A stretch of DNA of 46,046 nt from Actinomycetes bacterium. Its GTDB lineage: Bacteria; Actinomycetota; Acidimicrobiia; Acidimicrobiales; Bog-793. This document shows, in pieces, positions 1 to 8,506 of this stretch (position 1 is its first letter; the number at the start of each line of letters is the position of its first letter). The position numbers and the translations under genes are program-made. Below the pieces are notes generated by a model. It did no database searches. It was given only the letters and a program-made list of their open reading frames with translations, and was not told where the DNA came from. The stretch is taken from the NCBI GenBank assembly GCA_021798985.1, contig JAJZBI010000029.1, forward strand, positions 1 through 46,046, in the 5' to 3' direction.

Positions 1-24
1 CTTCGGCCGTCCCCTCGCTGCCAT
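1..24 (-). CDS. IS630-like transposase, N-terminal 8 codons only
   Basis: The ATG is at 24-22 on the minus strand, preceded by GGAGGCGAC, and the reading frame leaves the window after MAARGRPK. The same start, with five codons, is present at the right end. Catalytic DDE residues are not in view, so the transposase identity is an inference from the repeat context and the typical N-terminus. Confidence 0.5.
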
Positions 25-125
25 GTCGCCTCCCATCGTCGCAGGAACGATGGGGAGAACGCGCGGGCGAGGAAGAAATTCCCGGATTCAGGATATTTCT
101 TGCGAATCTCTGGCTCAGGACACTA
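1..125 (-). mobile_element. IS630-like element, left copy (5' end only)
   Basis: Bases 10-128 are the exact reverse complement of 45928-46046. The shared block holds a terminal sequence, a leader, a GGAGGCG ribosome binding site and the first codons of a gene reading out of the window on the minus strand (MAARGRPK). IS630-family transposases of actinobacteria often begin with a basic RGRPK-type segment, and the family inserts at TA; a TA lies at 124-125 where the copies stop being explained by the element. The remaining 3 shared bases could be chance or target preference. The family is assigned from the N-terminus and the TA only, because the transposase body is outside the window. Confidence 0.62.
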
Positions 126-153
126 GCAATCCGGCGCGCATTGGAGCAGTCCA

Positions 154-1593
154 TTGGGAGTGCGCAGACTTCACTGGCGACGGCTGGCTCCTCGGTCGGC
201 CCGTACGCCAAGGTTGTCCCGGACGGTCGCGGCGCTCTTGCGCGGTTGCTTCGCCGTCACTGGGATCTCCGTGGTGGCCGAACGTGCCGTCCGCTGCGGG
301 GTGCTCCAGGTCCCCGAGAATCGCATCGAGCAGACCGGACGGACGATCCCCATCCGTGTCGCTGTGCTTCCGGCGGCGCTGCCTTCCGCCCGGCGTGCGG
401 ATCCGGTGGTCTACTTCGCGGGAGGCCCGGGAGGGTCCGCGATCACCTCGCTCCCGAGCGAGGTGCAAGAGCTCGCGCTGCTCCACGCCCGCCACGACTT
501 CATCTTCGTCGACCAGCGGGGCACGGGGTCCTCCAATCCGCTGCGCTGTCGCGCCTTCCCCTCGCTCGGAGACGCCAAGGTGCTTCGGCGCGCGGTGTCC
601 ACCTGCCTTGCGAGCCTGCATGCCGACCTGGCCTACTACACGACGGCGATGGCGATCGATGACGTTGCCGACGTGCTGCGAGCGCTCCATATCGCGAGGG
701 CCGACCTCGTGGGCGGATCGTACGGTGCCACCGCCGCGCAGGTGTTCCTCCTCCGCCACCCCGCACTGGTGCGGACGATGACGCTCATCGGTGGCACGCT
801 GCTCCCCCTTCCGATCTATGAGCGGATGCCGTCGGCCGCGCAGTCGGCGCTCGCTGCGGTCTTTGGCCGCTGCACGCACGAGCGCGCGTGCCAGCGCGCC
901 TTCCCGCACCTGGCGGCCGACTGGGCGCGCCTGCAGGCGTGGGCGGCAACGTCGCCCCGAGTCGTGCTCCGCGCCCCCGGCACAGCGGCGGCCTCGATGC
1001 GCTTCGACACGGCGACGCTCGCCGACGCCGTCCACCAGGTGCTGATCTCTGCCTCGACGGCGGCACGGCTCCCGCTGCTCGTGCACCTCATCGCCTCCGC
1101 CAAGGATCCCGCCGCCGAGGTCGCCAAGGTGGCGAGCGCGCTGGCCAGTGAGCCAAGTGCGCCGTCGTCGATGATCACCTACCCCATCCGCTGCGGCGAG
1201 CCCTGGGCTGCCGATCGACCGTCCCAACTCTCGGGCACCACGAGCTTTGAGTACGGATCCGACCAGGAGAGCGCTCGATGGTGGCGCGCCGTCTGCGCGC
1301 TCATGCCGCGACCGCCCGAGGGCACCATCTACGGCGCGCTGGGACGGAGCGACGTGCCGGTGCTCATGTTCAACGGCAGCGCGGATCCCCAAGACCCCCC
1401 CGCCAATATGACCGGCGCCCGCCGCTACTGGCCAGAGAGCCGGCTGCTCGTCATGCCGGGACAGTCGCACCGCCTCGACCTGCCCACCTGGCATGCGATG
1501 CGGCGCATCGCTCCTGGAGCGCTTCGTCAGCCGCGCGGATGCGATCCACCTCGACGCAAGCTGCCTGCGGCACCTCGTGCCGCCGCCCTTTGA
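154..1593 (+). CDS. alpha/beta hydrolase, TAP-like peptidase family; damaged
   Basis: This is a serine hydrolase of the tripeptidyl/proline aminopeptidase-like group, normally secreted or periplasmic. The family start CGVLQVPENR is at residues 48-57, the oxyanion segment AGGPGG at 89-94, and the nucleophile elbow GGSYG gives Ser189. The likely acid is Asp411 and the base is His439 in GQSH. The C-terminal hallmark is out of frame: in the +1 frame near 1500-1621 the sequence reads LLERFVSRA and then LDASCL..PPPF, the expected end of this family. A one-base indel near 1495 therefore breaks the gene, or it is a sequencing error. The frame is open back to the IS boundary at 126, the start is a TTG at 154, and there is no clear signal peptide, so the 5' end may also have been lost to the insertion. 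Confidence 0.75.
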   Translation: MGVRRLHWRRLAPRSARTPRLSRTVAALLRGCFAVTGISVVAERAVRCGVLQVPENRIEQTGRTIPIRVAVLPAALPSARRADPVVYFAGGPGGSAITSLPSEVQELALLHARHDFIFVDQRGTGSSNPLRCRAFPSLGDAKVLRRAVSTCLASLHADLAYYTTAMAIDDVADVLRALHIARADLVGGSYGATAAQVFLLRHPALVRTMTLIGGTLLPLPIYERMPSAAQSALAAVFGRCTHERACQRAFPHLAADWARLQAWAATSPRVVLRAPGTAAASMRFDTATLADAVHQVLISASTAARLPLLVHLIASAKDPAAEVAKVASALASEPSAPSSMITYPIRCGEPWAADRPSQLSGTTSFEYGSDQESARWWRAVCALMPRPPEGTIYGALGRSDVPVLMFNGSADPQDPPANMTGARRYWPESRLLVMPGQSHRLDLPTWHAMRRIAPGALRQPRGCDPPRRKLPAAPRAAAL

Positions 1594-1763
1594 CCTCGAG
1601 CCCCGCGACCTCGGGCTGTAGGAACGACGAGCACGACGAACGCCGTCCCCGCCGCCTTCGGGCCACCGGGCCGGCAACTCGAGGAGCTCGGCACGATTCC
1701 ATGCGCCCCGTGGACGAGCCAGAAGGCGACCCAGCGGCCCCCTCGGGCGGGCGCCCCGATGCG

Positions 1764-2741
1764 TCAGCCGATGAGCTCGCAGAAGCGCCGCGTGTCGACA
1801 TTGCCACCCGAGAGGATCACCCCGACGCGCACCGCGCCGGCGGCCACCTCATCGATGCGCCCCGTGAGCACGGCGGCGAGCCCGGTCGCTCCGCTTGGCT
1901 CCACCACCAGCTTGAGCCGGTCGAACGCGAAGCGCATCGCGTCGAGGATCTCAGCGTCGCTCACGAGCGCCACGGCGTGGAGCAGGCGGCGGTTGATGGA
2001 GAAGGTGAGCGCGCCGGGGATCTCGGCGGCCTGGCCGTCCGCGATCGTGCGCGGCACCGGGATCTTGATGCGTTCGCCGGCCTCGAGCGAGCGTTTCGTG
2101 TCGTCCCCGGCGATCGGCTCGACGCCAACGACCCGGATCTTCGGGCACATGGCGTGCGCGATGGTTGCGCAACCCGCTACGAGTCCGCCACCGCCCACCG
2201 GCACGACGAGCACGTCGAGGTCGCCGACCTCCTCGAGCAGCTCGAGCGCTGCTGTGCCTTGGCCCGCGATGACATCGGGATGCTCGTAGGGAGGGATGAG
2301 GCCCATGGCCCGCTCTAGGGCGAGTTGCTCGCCGATCGCCACGCGGTCGCCGTGGTAGCGGTCATAGGTCACAATCTCGGCGCCGTAACCGGCGACCGCC
2401 TCGGCCTTCGAGCGCGGCGCGTCCTCGGGCATGACGACGACCGCCTTGGTCCCGAGCTCGCGGGCAGCGAGCGCCACGGCCTGGGCATGGTTGCCCGACG
2501 AATAGGTCACGATTCCGGACGATCGGACCTCGGGAGAAAGGCGGGCGGCGGCGTGGTACGCGCCGCGGAACTTGAAGGCGCCGACGCGCTGAAGGTTCTC
2601 GCACTTGAAGAAGACGGCACGGCCCGTCGACGCGTCGAGCGTGCGCGATCGGACGACCGGCGTGCGGTGGGCGACGCCGTCGAGAACGCTCGCCGCGTCG
2701 CGCACGTCCTCGGCGCTCACCGCTGCATCTGGCCTCGTCAT
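1764..2741 (-). CDS. threonine dehydratase-like PLP enzyme (no ACT domain)
   Basis: This fold type II PLP enzyme (325 residues) should remove ammonia from threonine or serine, or act on a related hydroxy-amino acid. The PLP lysine is Lys57 in AFKFRGAY. The substrate loop SSGNHAQA and the glycine-rich phosphate-binding loop VPVGGGGLVAG follow in the usual order. The protein ends soon after the catalytic domain with SGGNVDTRRF, so it lacks the C-terminal regulatory domain of biosynthetic IlvA. It therefore resembles the short catabolic threonine dehydratases, serine racemase and 3-hydroxyaspartate dehydratase, and sequence alone does not separate these. The ATG at 2741 has GAGAGG upstream; an open frame further upstream looks non-coding. 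It is followed by 140 bp without a gene. Confidence 0.85.
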   Translation of the reverse strand: MTRPDAAVSAEDVRDAASVLDGVAHRTPVVRSRTLDASTGRAVFFKCENLQRVGAFKFRGAYHAAARLSPEVRSSGIVTYSSGNHAQAVALAARELGTKAVVVMPEDAPRSKAEAVAGYGAEIVTYDRYHGDRVAIGEQLALERAMGLIPPYEHPDVIAGQGTAALELLEEVGDLDVLVVPVGGGGLVAGCATIAHAMCPKIRVVGVEPIAGDDTKRSLEAGERIKIPVPRTIADGQAAEIPGALTFSINRRLLHAVALVSDAEILDAMRFAFDRLKLVVEPSGATGLAAVLTGRIDEVAAGAVRVGVILSGGNVDTRRFCELIG

Positions 2742-2938
2742 GCGTGCTTGTCCTCTCGCGTCGCTCCACTTCGGCGGCTCCCGCCCCCTGCAGGCGAAGA
2801 GCCCACCCCTACTCTCGCGTGTGGGCTGGACGAACGCCCAGCCCGCCCCGCGGCAAGGACGCCGGGACGAGATCTGCACCAGTGCCACCCCGCTCGAAGC
2901 GCGGCCCGTCGCGCCGGTGAGCGTGCGGGCTCGTCGCG

Positions 2939-3697
2939 CTAGGACCAGCTGACGTGCACGCGCTGGCACCAGGCATCGAGCAGGGACTCCGCCCCGACCA
3001 GATCGGGGCGGTTCGGCGGGGGCCGGTTCCAGACCAGCAGGTAGAGCTCAGTGACGGCGCCCCGCACCGTGAGATCGCGCGCCGATGCTCCGCGGGAGGT
3101 CTCGATGCCGCCGTGGGCCAGCCGGATGCTCCACTGCGCGGGCCAGTCCGTCGCCTCGAGGCCGATCGTTCCCTCCACGCCGCTCGGGGGAGAGATGCGA
3201 CGGCGACGGCCGAGAAATCCAAAGAGCAGCTCGTCGATCCCGTCGGCGGCGAACTCGGACGAGACCGGCGTCGGCCGGCGGTCGGCGGCGAGCTCGGCGT
3301 CGACCCGGTGAATCGCCGTCTCGTGGGCCTGGCGGCGCGCCCACATGGCAAGCGGCGATGGCGCCGGCAGGAAGGTCCAGCACTCGAGGCTCAACGGTGC
3401 CGCGGCCAGCGCCTCGACGAGCCGGCGGTGCCCTTCTTGGACGCTCGTGAGCAGCACATCATCTCGTGGCGCCGCGGCGAGAACCCCTGGCTCGTCGAGC
3501 TCGGGCACCATTTCCTGGGAGGCGTCGGCGACATAGTCGGCGGCCCAGCGGTGGATGTAGTGCAGGTGGGCGAGCAACTCACGGACGCACCAGCCCGGAC
3601 AGCTCGGCACCGCCGCGTCGAGCCCGGCATTTCCTGCCGCCTCGATGAGCCAGTGCCCCTCCCGCTCGAGCGCCGAGATGTACTCCTCGATCTGCAC
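2939..3697 (-). CDS. DinB/MDMPI-type metal-binding protein, TIGR03083-like
   Basis: A 252-residue protein of the mycothiol-dependent maleylpyruvate isomerase superfamily, common in actinobacteria. The N-terminal half is a four-helix bundle: CPGWCVRELLAHLHYIHRW carries the first metal histidine, and RRQAHETAIHRVDAE at about 143-157 carries the HxxxH pair. The C-terminal half is a smaller domain ending with WNRPP and a short tail. Members are thought to be thiol-dependent transferases or isomerases, but most have no known substrate. The start is a GTG at 3697 with AGGAG seven bases upstream. It has no obvious functional partner nearby. Confidence 0.8.
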   Translation of the reverse strand: MQIEEYISALEREGHWLIEAAGNAGLDAAVPSCPGWCVRELLAHLHYIHRWAADYVADASQEMVPELDEPGVLAAAPRDDVLLTSVQEGHRRLVEALAAAPLSLECWTFLPAPSPLAMWARRQAHETAIHRVDAELAADRRPTPVSSEFAADGIDELLFGFLGRRRRISPPSGVEGTIGLEATDWPAQWSIRLAHGGIETSRGASARDLTVRGAVTELYLLVWNRPPPNRPDLVGAESLLDAWCQRVHVSWS

Positions 3698-4062
3698 GGG
3701 ATTCTCCTAGCACGCGAGCGCGAGCCGATGCCCCACAGCGTGCCAGCGCTTGAGTCGCGGCGCGCACCTTGGTGATCAGTGCACCGGCCCGCGCCACTGC
3801 CACCAAGGCACCACGCTCGCCGGGAAGCGAGCTCCGCCGGCCCATCGATGTGCGCACCGACGGGGGGACCGGCGGTATGGCGGGGTCCCCTTGCGGTCCC
3901 GGGCCCGCCGATCTCCCGGGCGACGCGCCGAGTGTCACCGTGCCCCATAGCTCTCAGCGCGCCACGCGCTTTGCCTGCCCGTGCCCTCGGGCAAGACGAT
4001 GGGCCGCGTCGCCGGTGACCGCTCGCCAAGTGGAGGCGGTGGCTCCTGGCTCGCCCGCCTCC
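3698..4062. other. gene-poor stretch
   Basis: About 365 bases between the MDMPI-type gene and the next supported ORF. Open frames exist on both strands but their translations are Arg/Pro/Ala-rich without a recognisable fold, as expected from out-of-frame GC-rich DNA. I see no RNA gene, repeat or clear promoter here. Confidence 0.4.
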
Positions 4063-4518
4063 TCAGGCGGCCGGAGGGTGCTCGCCGCAGCGGGCGAGAC
4101 GCCGGTGGGACCACCGGCGCACGCCACCGGGCCCGAGGCTGCGCACGGGCGCCTCCCTCGCCGCACCCGGCTCGCTGGCAAGACGCGCGATCACGCGCAC
4201 GGCGGCGTGCACCGCCATCTCGGCGGCGTACTCGACGCCGCGCCGGTCATGCCCAGCGCGCCAGTCCAGGAGCACCAGGCGGCCGTCGCGTCCGAGCTCG
4301 GCCACATCGGCGCGCGCCCGCTCGGTCCCCGGGGCGATGGACACCACGACGACAAAGGTCCGCTCGCCGACGCGCTCGACGTCCGCGACGAGCGGGAGGG
4401 TACGAGCGCCATCGCCGAGCGACGCGGCTCGCGCCCTCGTAGCCTTCGCGACTGACCTCGCGCTCACCTTGGCAGTAACGGCGGGAAGGATGCACGCCTT
4501 GAGCCAACAGGGCGCCAC
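4063..4518 (-). CDS. hypothetical protein
   Basis: The central part of this minus-strand frame (roughly residues 40-120) looks coding. Its third codon positions are almost all G or C, and it alternates hydrophobic and charged residues (LPLVADVERVGERTFVVVVS, then LVLLDWRAG). I do not recognise the family. The N-terminal 35 residues and the last 25 look less protein-like, so the true start (GTG at 4518 or later) is unsure and the gene may be a remnant. It lies downstream of the ABC substrate-binding protein but a strong hairpin separates them. Confidence 0.42.
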   Translation of the reverse strand: MAPCWLKACILPAVTAKVSARSVAKATRARAASLGDGARTLPLVADVERVGERTFVVVVSIAPGTERARADVAELGRDGRLVLLDWRAGHDRRGVEYAAEMAVHAAVRVIARLASEPGAAREAPVRSLGPGGVRRWSHRRLARCGEHPPAA

Positions 4519-4524
4519 GACAAA

Positions 4525-4559
4525 GCGGCGGCGGCCCGGTCGACCGGGCCACCGCCGCC
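4525..4559 (-). terminator. hairpin terminator after the substrate-binding protein
   Basis: An 18-base perfect palindrome (4533-4550) is extended by flanking GGCGGC and GCCGCC arms, giving a stem of about 15 pairs with one bulge. It begins 20 bases past the stop codon of the minus-strand gene at 4580-6430. No clear U-tract follows, which is common in high-GC actinobacteria. Confidence 0.6.
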
Positions 4560-4579
4560 TCGCTGGTGCGTCGTGACGC

Positions 4580-6430
4580 CTAGTGCTTGAAGTACCAGTA
4601 CTGCGGCTCGATGAAGCCGGCGGCGCCGTCGAACTCGCTCGTCAGGCCGTATCCGGCGAGGTTGGCTGCCGTGGCGTCGATCGAGTCGGTCATCGGCTGC
4701 CAGATCCAGGGCTCTTGCGTGGCGATCAGGTCCTCGGCGGCAAAGAAGTCCGACAGCGAGCTCGCGCTCGTGGACTTGGCGACGAGGGCGTCGAGCTTCG
4801 CGTTGGAGTACTGGCCGGCATTGAATGACCCGCCGGTGGTGAGCACGCCCTCGAGCGCCGGGAAGGTCGACTGGCCGAGGTAGCCGAACTCACCGAGCTG
4901 CCAGTCGCACTGGGGGGTCCCCTTGTCCTTGGGGAGCATGCACGGTGCCACGTTGGCGATGACCGTGTTGAAGTCCTCGGTGCGCAGGGAGACCTGCACG
5001 CCTGCCTTGGCGGCGTCGGACTGCAAGAGGGCGGCCTCCTCGGCTCGGATCGTCGATCCGCCGGCGATCAACAAGTTGAGGGCGAGGCGCTGGCCACGCG
5101 CGATCCCCGCACCGCAGCCGCTGGCGCCGCCGCGCTCGCACACGTCCACCCCACCGGGGTGCACCTTCCAACCGTGCGCCTTCAAGAGCGCGACCGCGGC
5201 GTGGACTGAGTACGGGTAGGGGTTGTGCTGCTCCTGCTTGCTGAGGAACGGGTTGTGCGCGGCCGCGACTGGGACGACCCCATAGCTTGGCACGCCATAG
5301 CCGTCCATGAAGTGTTGGATCATCGTCTTCTGGTCGGTCAGCCGCGCGAGCACCTGGCGGACGTAGCCCTGGCTCAAGACGGCGCCGACCTGCGGGTTCT
5401 TCGTGTTCGGAATGATGAAGGAAAACCCCCACACCGGCACGGCCTTGACGTTGAAGCCCGAGGGCTTGAGCGACGCCGCGGCGGGGATGTCCTGTACCGG
5501 CACCGTGCCGTAGCTGAGGGTGCCCGTGCCGGACTTGAGCGAGGTGAACTCGGCGCTGTCGCTCGTGAAGGGGATCTCCTCGAACTCCGCGACGCGGGGC
5601 TTGGCCCCGCTGTAGTGCGGATTGGGGACAAAGACGTCCGGTGAGCTCGCGCCGCCGAAGCTACGCAGCAGCCAGGCGCCGTCGACGACCTTCCACAGCG
5701 GGTTCGTCGAGTACATGCTCGTCTTGGCCGCCTCGCCCTGCAAGAAGGAGAGCACCTTCTTCGCCCCCGCCGGCGTGAGGTCATAGTTGCCGACCTTGCC
5801 GTTCGCCGACGTCTTGTCCCAAGCGTGCTGGGGGATCGGGATCAGATAGGCGAGGCCGTCGTCCTCGTAGTAGGTGGGGTTGACGGGCGCATCGAGCACG
5901 AGCCGAAGCGTGCGCTCGCCGAGCGCCGTGTAGCTCTTCAAGTTGGCGGGGAACTGCGTCGGGCCGGCGTAATTGCCATACGACGCGCCCTCGGCGCGCG
6001 CCAGGTTGATCGAGAAGATGACGTCACGCGCCGTCACCGGCGCGCCGTCGGACCAGCGGTAGGGCTTCAGCTGCAAGGTGACGGTGGTGTCGTGCGCCGA
6101 CCAGATCGGGGCCTTGGCAATCGAGTGCGAGTAGTCGAAGGTCGGCGCGTCGGGGCTCGGCGAGTACAGCGGCGGGTACAGCAAGTTGTCGAACTGATCG
6201 ATGTTGTAGCCGCTCTGGTACTGCACCGTGGCAATCGGGAAGATGTAGTTTGGCGAGGCCGTGGGTGACTCGGCAAAGCGGATGACGCCGCCCGCCTTGG
6301 CTACGCGGTGCGCTCGCGGCGTGCGCGTGGCCGATGCGATGCTGGGGCCAACGCCGACCGCTCCGATGACGAGCGCAGCGCTCGTCCCTGCGATTGCGGC
6401 GCTCAAGCGCCGATTCCGGATCGTTCTCAT
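4580..6430 (-). CDS. ABC transporter substrate-binding protein, peptide/nickel family (SBP_bac_5)
   Basis: A 616-residue exported solute-binding protein of the oligopeptide/dipeptide class. Residues 1-35 are a signal peptide: basic start MRTIRNRR, a hydrophobic stretch, then SIASA. There is no lipobox cysteine. The mature part shows family features: GGVIRFAESP at the start, KPYRWSDGAPVTARDVIFSI (the WSDG..T..DV signature), LAYLIPIPQHAW, and VRQVLARLTD in the second lobe. It would capture peptides or similar ligands for an ABC importer, but no permease or ATPase gene is beside it, so it is an orphan component here. I chose the ATG at 6430 because the upstream extension has no signal-like features. 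Confidence 0.88.
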   Translation of the reverse strand: MRTIRNRRLSAAIAGTSAALVIGAVGVGPSIASATRTPRAHRVAKAGGVIRFAESPTASPNYIFPIATVQYQSGYNIDQFDNLLYPPLYSPSPDAPTFDYSHSIAKAPIWSAHDTTVTLQLKPYRWSDGAPVTARDVIFSINLARAEGASYGNYAGPTQFPANLKSYTALGERTLRLVLDAPVNPTYYEDDGLAYLIPIPQHAWDKTSANGKVGNYDLTPAGAKKVLSFLQGEAAKTSMYSTNPLWKVVDGAWLLRSFGGASSPDVFVPNPHYSGAKPRVAEFEEIPFTSDSAEFTSLKSGTGTLSYGTVPVQDIPAAASLKPSGFNVKAVPVWGFSFIIPNTKNPQVGAVLSQGYVRQVLARLTDQKTMIQHFMDGYGVPSYGVVPVAAAHNPFLSKQEQHNPYPYSVHAAVALLKAHGWKVHPGGVDVCERGGASGCGAGIARGQRLALNLLIAGGSTIRAEEAALLQSDAAKAGVQVSLRTEDFNTVIANVAPCMLPKDKGTPQCDWQLGEFGYLGQSTFPALEGVLTTGGSFNAGQYSNAKLDALVAKSTSASSLSDFFAAEDLIATQEPWIWQPMTDSIDATAANLAGYGLTSEFDGAAGFIEPQYWYFKH

Positions 6431-6527
6431 AGCCCTGTTCTCTTCGGCGCCCCGACCGGGACACTTGAACGCCACGGCCCGTCGCGTGGTGCTGGTGTGA
6501 CAGGAGCGAGAATCCCGGGACTAGCTC

Positions 6528-6887
6528 ATGACCACACCGGGCGCGACGCTGATCACCGTGCGCGACCACCGCCCCCACCCGCCGCACCGCCAGTCCGCCG
6601 TCGCGATGCTCGGCGGGAGCGACGAGCCGCCGATGCCGGTCCGCCTGGTCGGCGAGCTCGACGTCGCGCGGGCGGAGTGGGTGCTCGACCTGCTCACCGG
6701 GCTCGATCGGGCGATCGTCACGGTCGACCTGTCTGGGCTCAGCTTCATCGACGCCGCCGGGCTCGGCGCCTTCGTACGCGCCCGCCAGGCGCTCGCGCTA
6801 CGCGGCCAGCTGCTCGAGCTGATCGGCGCCCCGGCCCTGGTGCGCGGGGTCTTCCAGCTCGCCGGGCTCGGGGCGCTGCTCGACTGA
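6528..6887 (+). CDS. STAS-domain protein, anti-sigma factor antagonist-like
   Basis: A 119-residue single STAS domain resembling SpoIIAA/RsbV. The core reads VRLVGELDVARA, then VTVDLSGLSFIDAAGLGAFVRA, then QLLELIGAPALVRGVFQLAGL. In canonical antagonists the loop is D-S-S-G and one Ser is phosphorylated by a partner kinase; here it is D-A-A-G, so that switch is absent. It may be constitutively active or have another binding role. No anti-sigma kinase gene is adjacent. It converges on the zinc-ribbon gene with only 7 bases between them. Confidence 0.8.
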   Translation: MTTPGATLITVRDHRPHPPHRQSAVAMLGGSDEPPMPVRLVGELDVARAEWVLDLLTGLDRAIVTVDLSGLSFIDAAGLGAFVRARQALALRGQLLELIGAPALVRGVFQLAGLGALLD

Positions 6888-6894
6888 GGAAGGC

Positions 6895-7647
6895 TCAGTC
6901 CTCCTCGCGGGGTGCGACGGGCGCACTCGGCACGAGGATCCGGCCGCACTGGTCGCAGTGGAAGATCGTCCCTGGGGGGGCGTGGCGGATGCGGTCGATC
7001 TCGGTCGCCGGCAGCTGGAGCCGGCAGCCGTCGCACATGTTGTGCACGAGCCGCGCCACCGCCACGCCACCAAGGCGCGGGGCGAGGCGCTCGTACTCGG
7101 CGCGCAGCGCGCTCGGCACGGCGTCCGCCAGTCCGCCGCGGCGCTGCTGCACGACGTCGAGCTCATGCTGGAGCACGCCGGCCGCTTCCGACAGGCGCTT
7201 GCGGCAGCCATCGGCCTCGCGGACGAGCTCGGCGCGGCTGGACTCCAGGCGGGCAAGGTCGGACTCGACCGGCTCGATGGCCTCCATGGCCTCGAGCTCG
7301 TCGTCTTCGAGCTGGCGCCGGCGACGCCGCAGCGAATCGATCTCGCTCGCCATGGCCTCCTGGTCACGGAACGACCCGCCGCTCGCGGCGCGCTGCTCGA
7401 TCACCTCGATGCGCCTTCCCACCTCCTCGGCCTCGTGCTCGAGGCCGTCCCGGCGGCCGGCCAGCTCCTCGCGCTGGGCCGACGCCCCGGCGAGCTCGAC
7501 GTCGAGGCGGGCGATCCGCCCCTCGAGCTCGGCGAGCTCGGCCGCCTCGGGGAGGTGGCGCATCTGATGGCGGAGCTGCGCCGCGCGCACATCCTCGTCC
7601 TGGAGCGCCAAAAGCGCCGTGAGCCCGTCCGCTTCAGTGTCCGCCAT
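6895..7647 (-). CDS. coiled-coil protein with C-terminal zinc ribbon (CT398/zf-RING_7 type)
   Basis: A 250-residue protein. Residues 20-180 are a long charged coiled coil rich in Glu, Arg and Leu. Near the C-terminus is a four-cysteine zinc ribbon, CDGC then CDQC, matching the PF02591-type family. In actinobacteria this gene is widely conserved and its molecular role is not settled; nucleic-acid or secretion-related roles have been proposed for relatives. It starts 10 bases after the inositol-phosphatase-like gene. No Shine-Dalgarno is visible, and a possible -10 (TAACCT, 7655-7660) sits 7 bases before the ATG but overlaps the upstream stop codon, so re-initiation is equally likely. Confidence 0.82.
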   Translation of the reverse strand: MADTEADGLTALLALQDEDVRAAQLRHQMRHLPEAAELAELEGRIARLDVELAGASAQREELAGRRDGLEHEAEEVGRRIEVIEQRAASGGSFRDQEAMASEIDSLRRRRRQLEDDELEAMEAIEPVESDLARLESSRAELVREADGCRKRLSEAAGVLQHELDVVQQRRGGLADAVPSALRAEYERLAPRLGGVAVARLVHNMCDGCRLQLPATEIDRIRHAPPGTIFHCDQCGRILVPSAPVAPREED

Positions 7648-7657
7648 CTGGGGGAGG

Positions 7658-8416
7658 TTACCCAGCCTCGGCGCCGGCGGCCGGGCGAGCGGCGCGCAGC
7701 GCCGCGTAGAGCTCGGGCGTTCCGGCGGCGATCGGGGTCCGCCGCTCGCCGTGCTCGCGCACGACGAGCTCGCGCCCGTGCGCGTCGCCGACGACGGCGC
7801 CCGCCTCCTCGCAGATGAGCACGCCCGCGAGGTAGTCCCACGAGCCGTGCGCCGCCTCGGCGCAGTCGACATAGCCGTCGAGGGTCCCATCGGCCACCGC
7901 GCACAGGTCGAGCGCCACCGCCCCGAGGGCGCGGAACTGGCGCCACCCGAAATAGCGCGCCGGGTAACCCGACAGGCCGATCACGGCGCAACCAAGCTCG
8001 CGCCGGGTGCTCGGGGCGATCGCGATCCCGTCCCGGGTCGCGCCGCCCCCCCGGGTCGCGCCATAGCAGGTGCCCGTCGCCTGGTTGACGACGAGCGCCG
8101 CCAAGGGGCCGTCGCGGTCGAGCACGCAGCAGCTCGTCGCGTACCACGGGATCCCCCGTGAGGCGTTCGTCGAGCCGTCGAGAGGATCGAGCACGGCCAG
8201 CAGCGGCGCATCCCCGTCATGGATCCCCGACTCCTCCGACAGCACGCCGAGCCCGGCGCCGCGCAGCACCGCGAGCGCCGCCTCGTCGGCGACGAGGTCA
8301 CTTCGGTACTGGCCCGGCCGCGTCCCCGCCGGGCCCCAGTCCGCGAGCTCCTCGAGCGCTCGGCGCACCGCAGCAGCCACCTCGCCCAACAGCGCGAGGA
8401 GCTCGGGAGCGGCCAC
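7658..8416 (-). CDS. inositol monophosphatase family protein
   Basis: A Mg-dependent, lithium-sensitive-type phosphatase of 252 residues. Metal-site motifs appear in order: LSEESG, then DPLDGSTN, then SWDYLAG near residue 190. Substrates in this family include inositol-1-phosphate, histidinol phosphate, fructose-1,6-bisphosphate and PAP, and I cannot choose among them. I prefer the GTG at 8416 over the GTG at 8440, because a TAGGGT box lies 8 bases before 8416 and the protein then begins with family-like VAAPELLALLGEV. It is divergent from the gene at 8507. Confidence 0.83.
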   Translation of the reverse strand: MAAPELLALLGEVAAAVRRALEELADWGPAGTRPGQYRSDLVADEAALAVLRGAGLGVLSEESGIHDGDAPLLAVLDPLDGSTNASRGIPWYATSCCVLDRDGPLAALVVNQATGTCYGATRGGGATRDGIAIAPSTRRELGCAVIGLSGYPARYFGWRQFRALGAVALDLCAVADGTLDGYVDCAEAAHGSWDYLAGVLICEEAGAVVGDAHGRELVVREHGERRTPIAAGTPELYAALRAARPAAGAEAG

Positions 8417-8424
8417 GAAGCTTG

Positions 8425-8498
8425 ACCCTATCGGGCGCACCCGGGCGCCTCCGCCCCCCGGGTCGGGTGCGGGCGCGGGCGCGACCGGCGCCTACACT
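8425..8498. promoter_or_regulatory. divergent promoter region with two start-proximal -10 boxes
   Basis: On the minus strand TAGGGT (8430-8425) lies 8 bases before the GTG at 8416. On the plus strand TACACT (8493-8498) lies 8 bases before the ATG at 8507. Both fit the TANNNT -10 pattern of actinobacterial sigma-70 promoters and would start RNA at or next to the start codon. No convincing -35 boxes are seen. Confidence 0.4.
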
Positions 8499-8506
8499 CC
8501 GCCTGG

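Noticed and set aside
115-1677. Long minus-strand ORF of 520 residues opposite the hydrolase
   Set aside because: Its translation is Arg/Gly/Ser-rich with no fold, and the plus-strand frame carries clear catalytic motifs; it is a shadow of GC-rich coding DNA.
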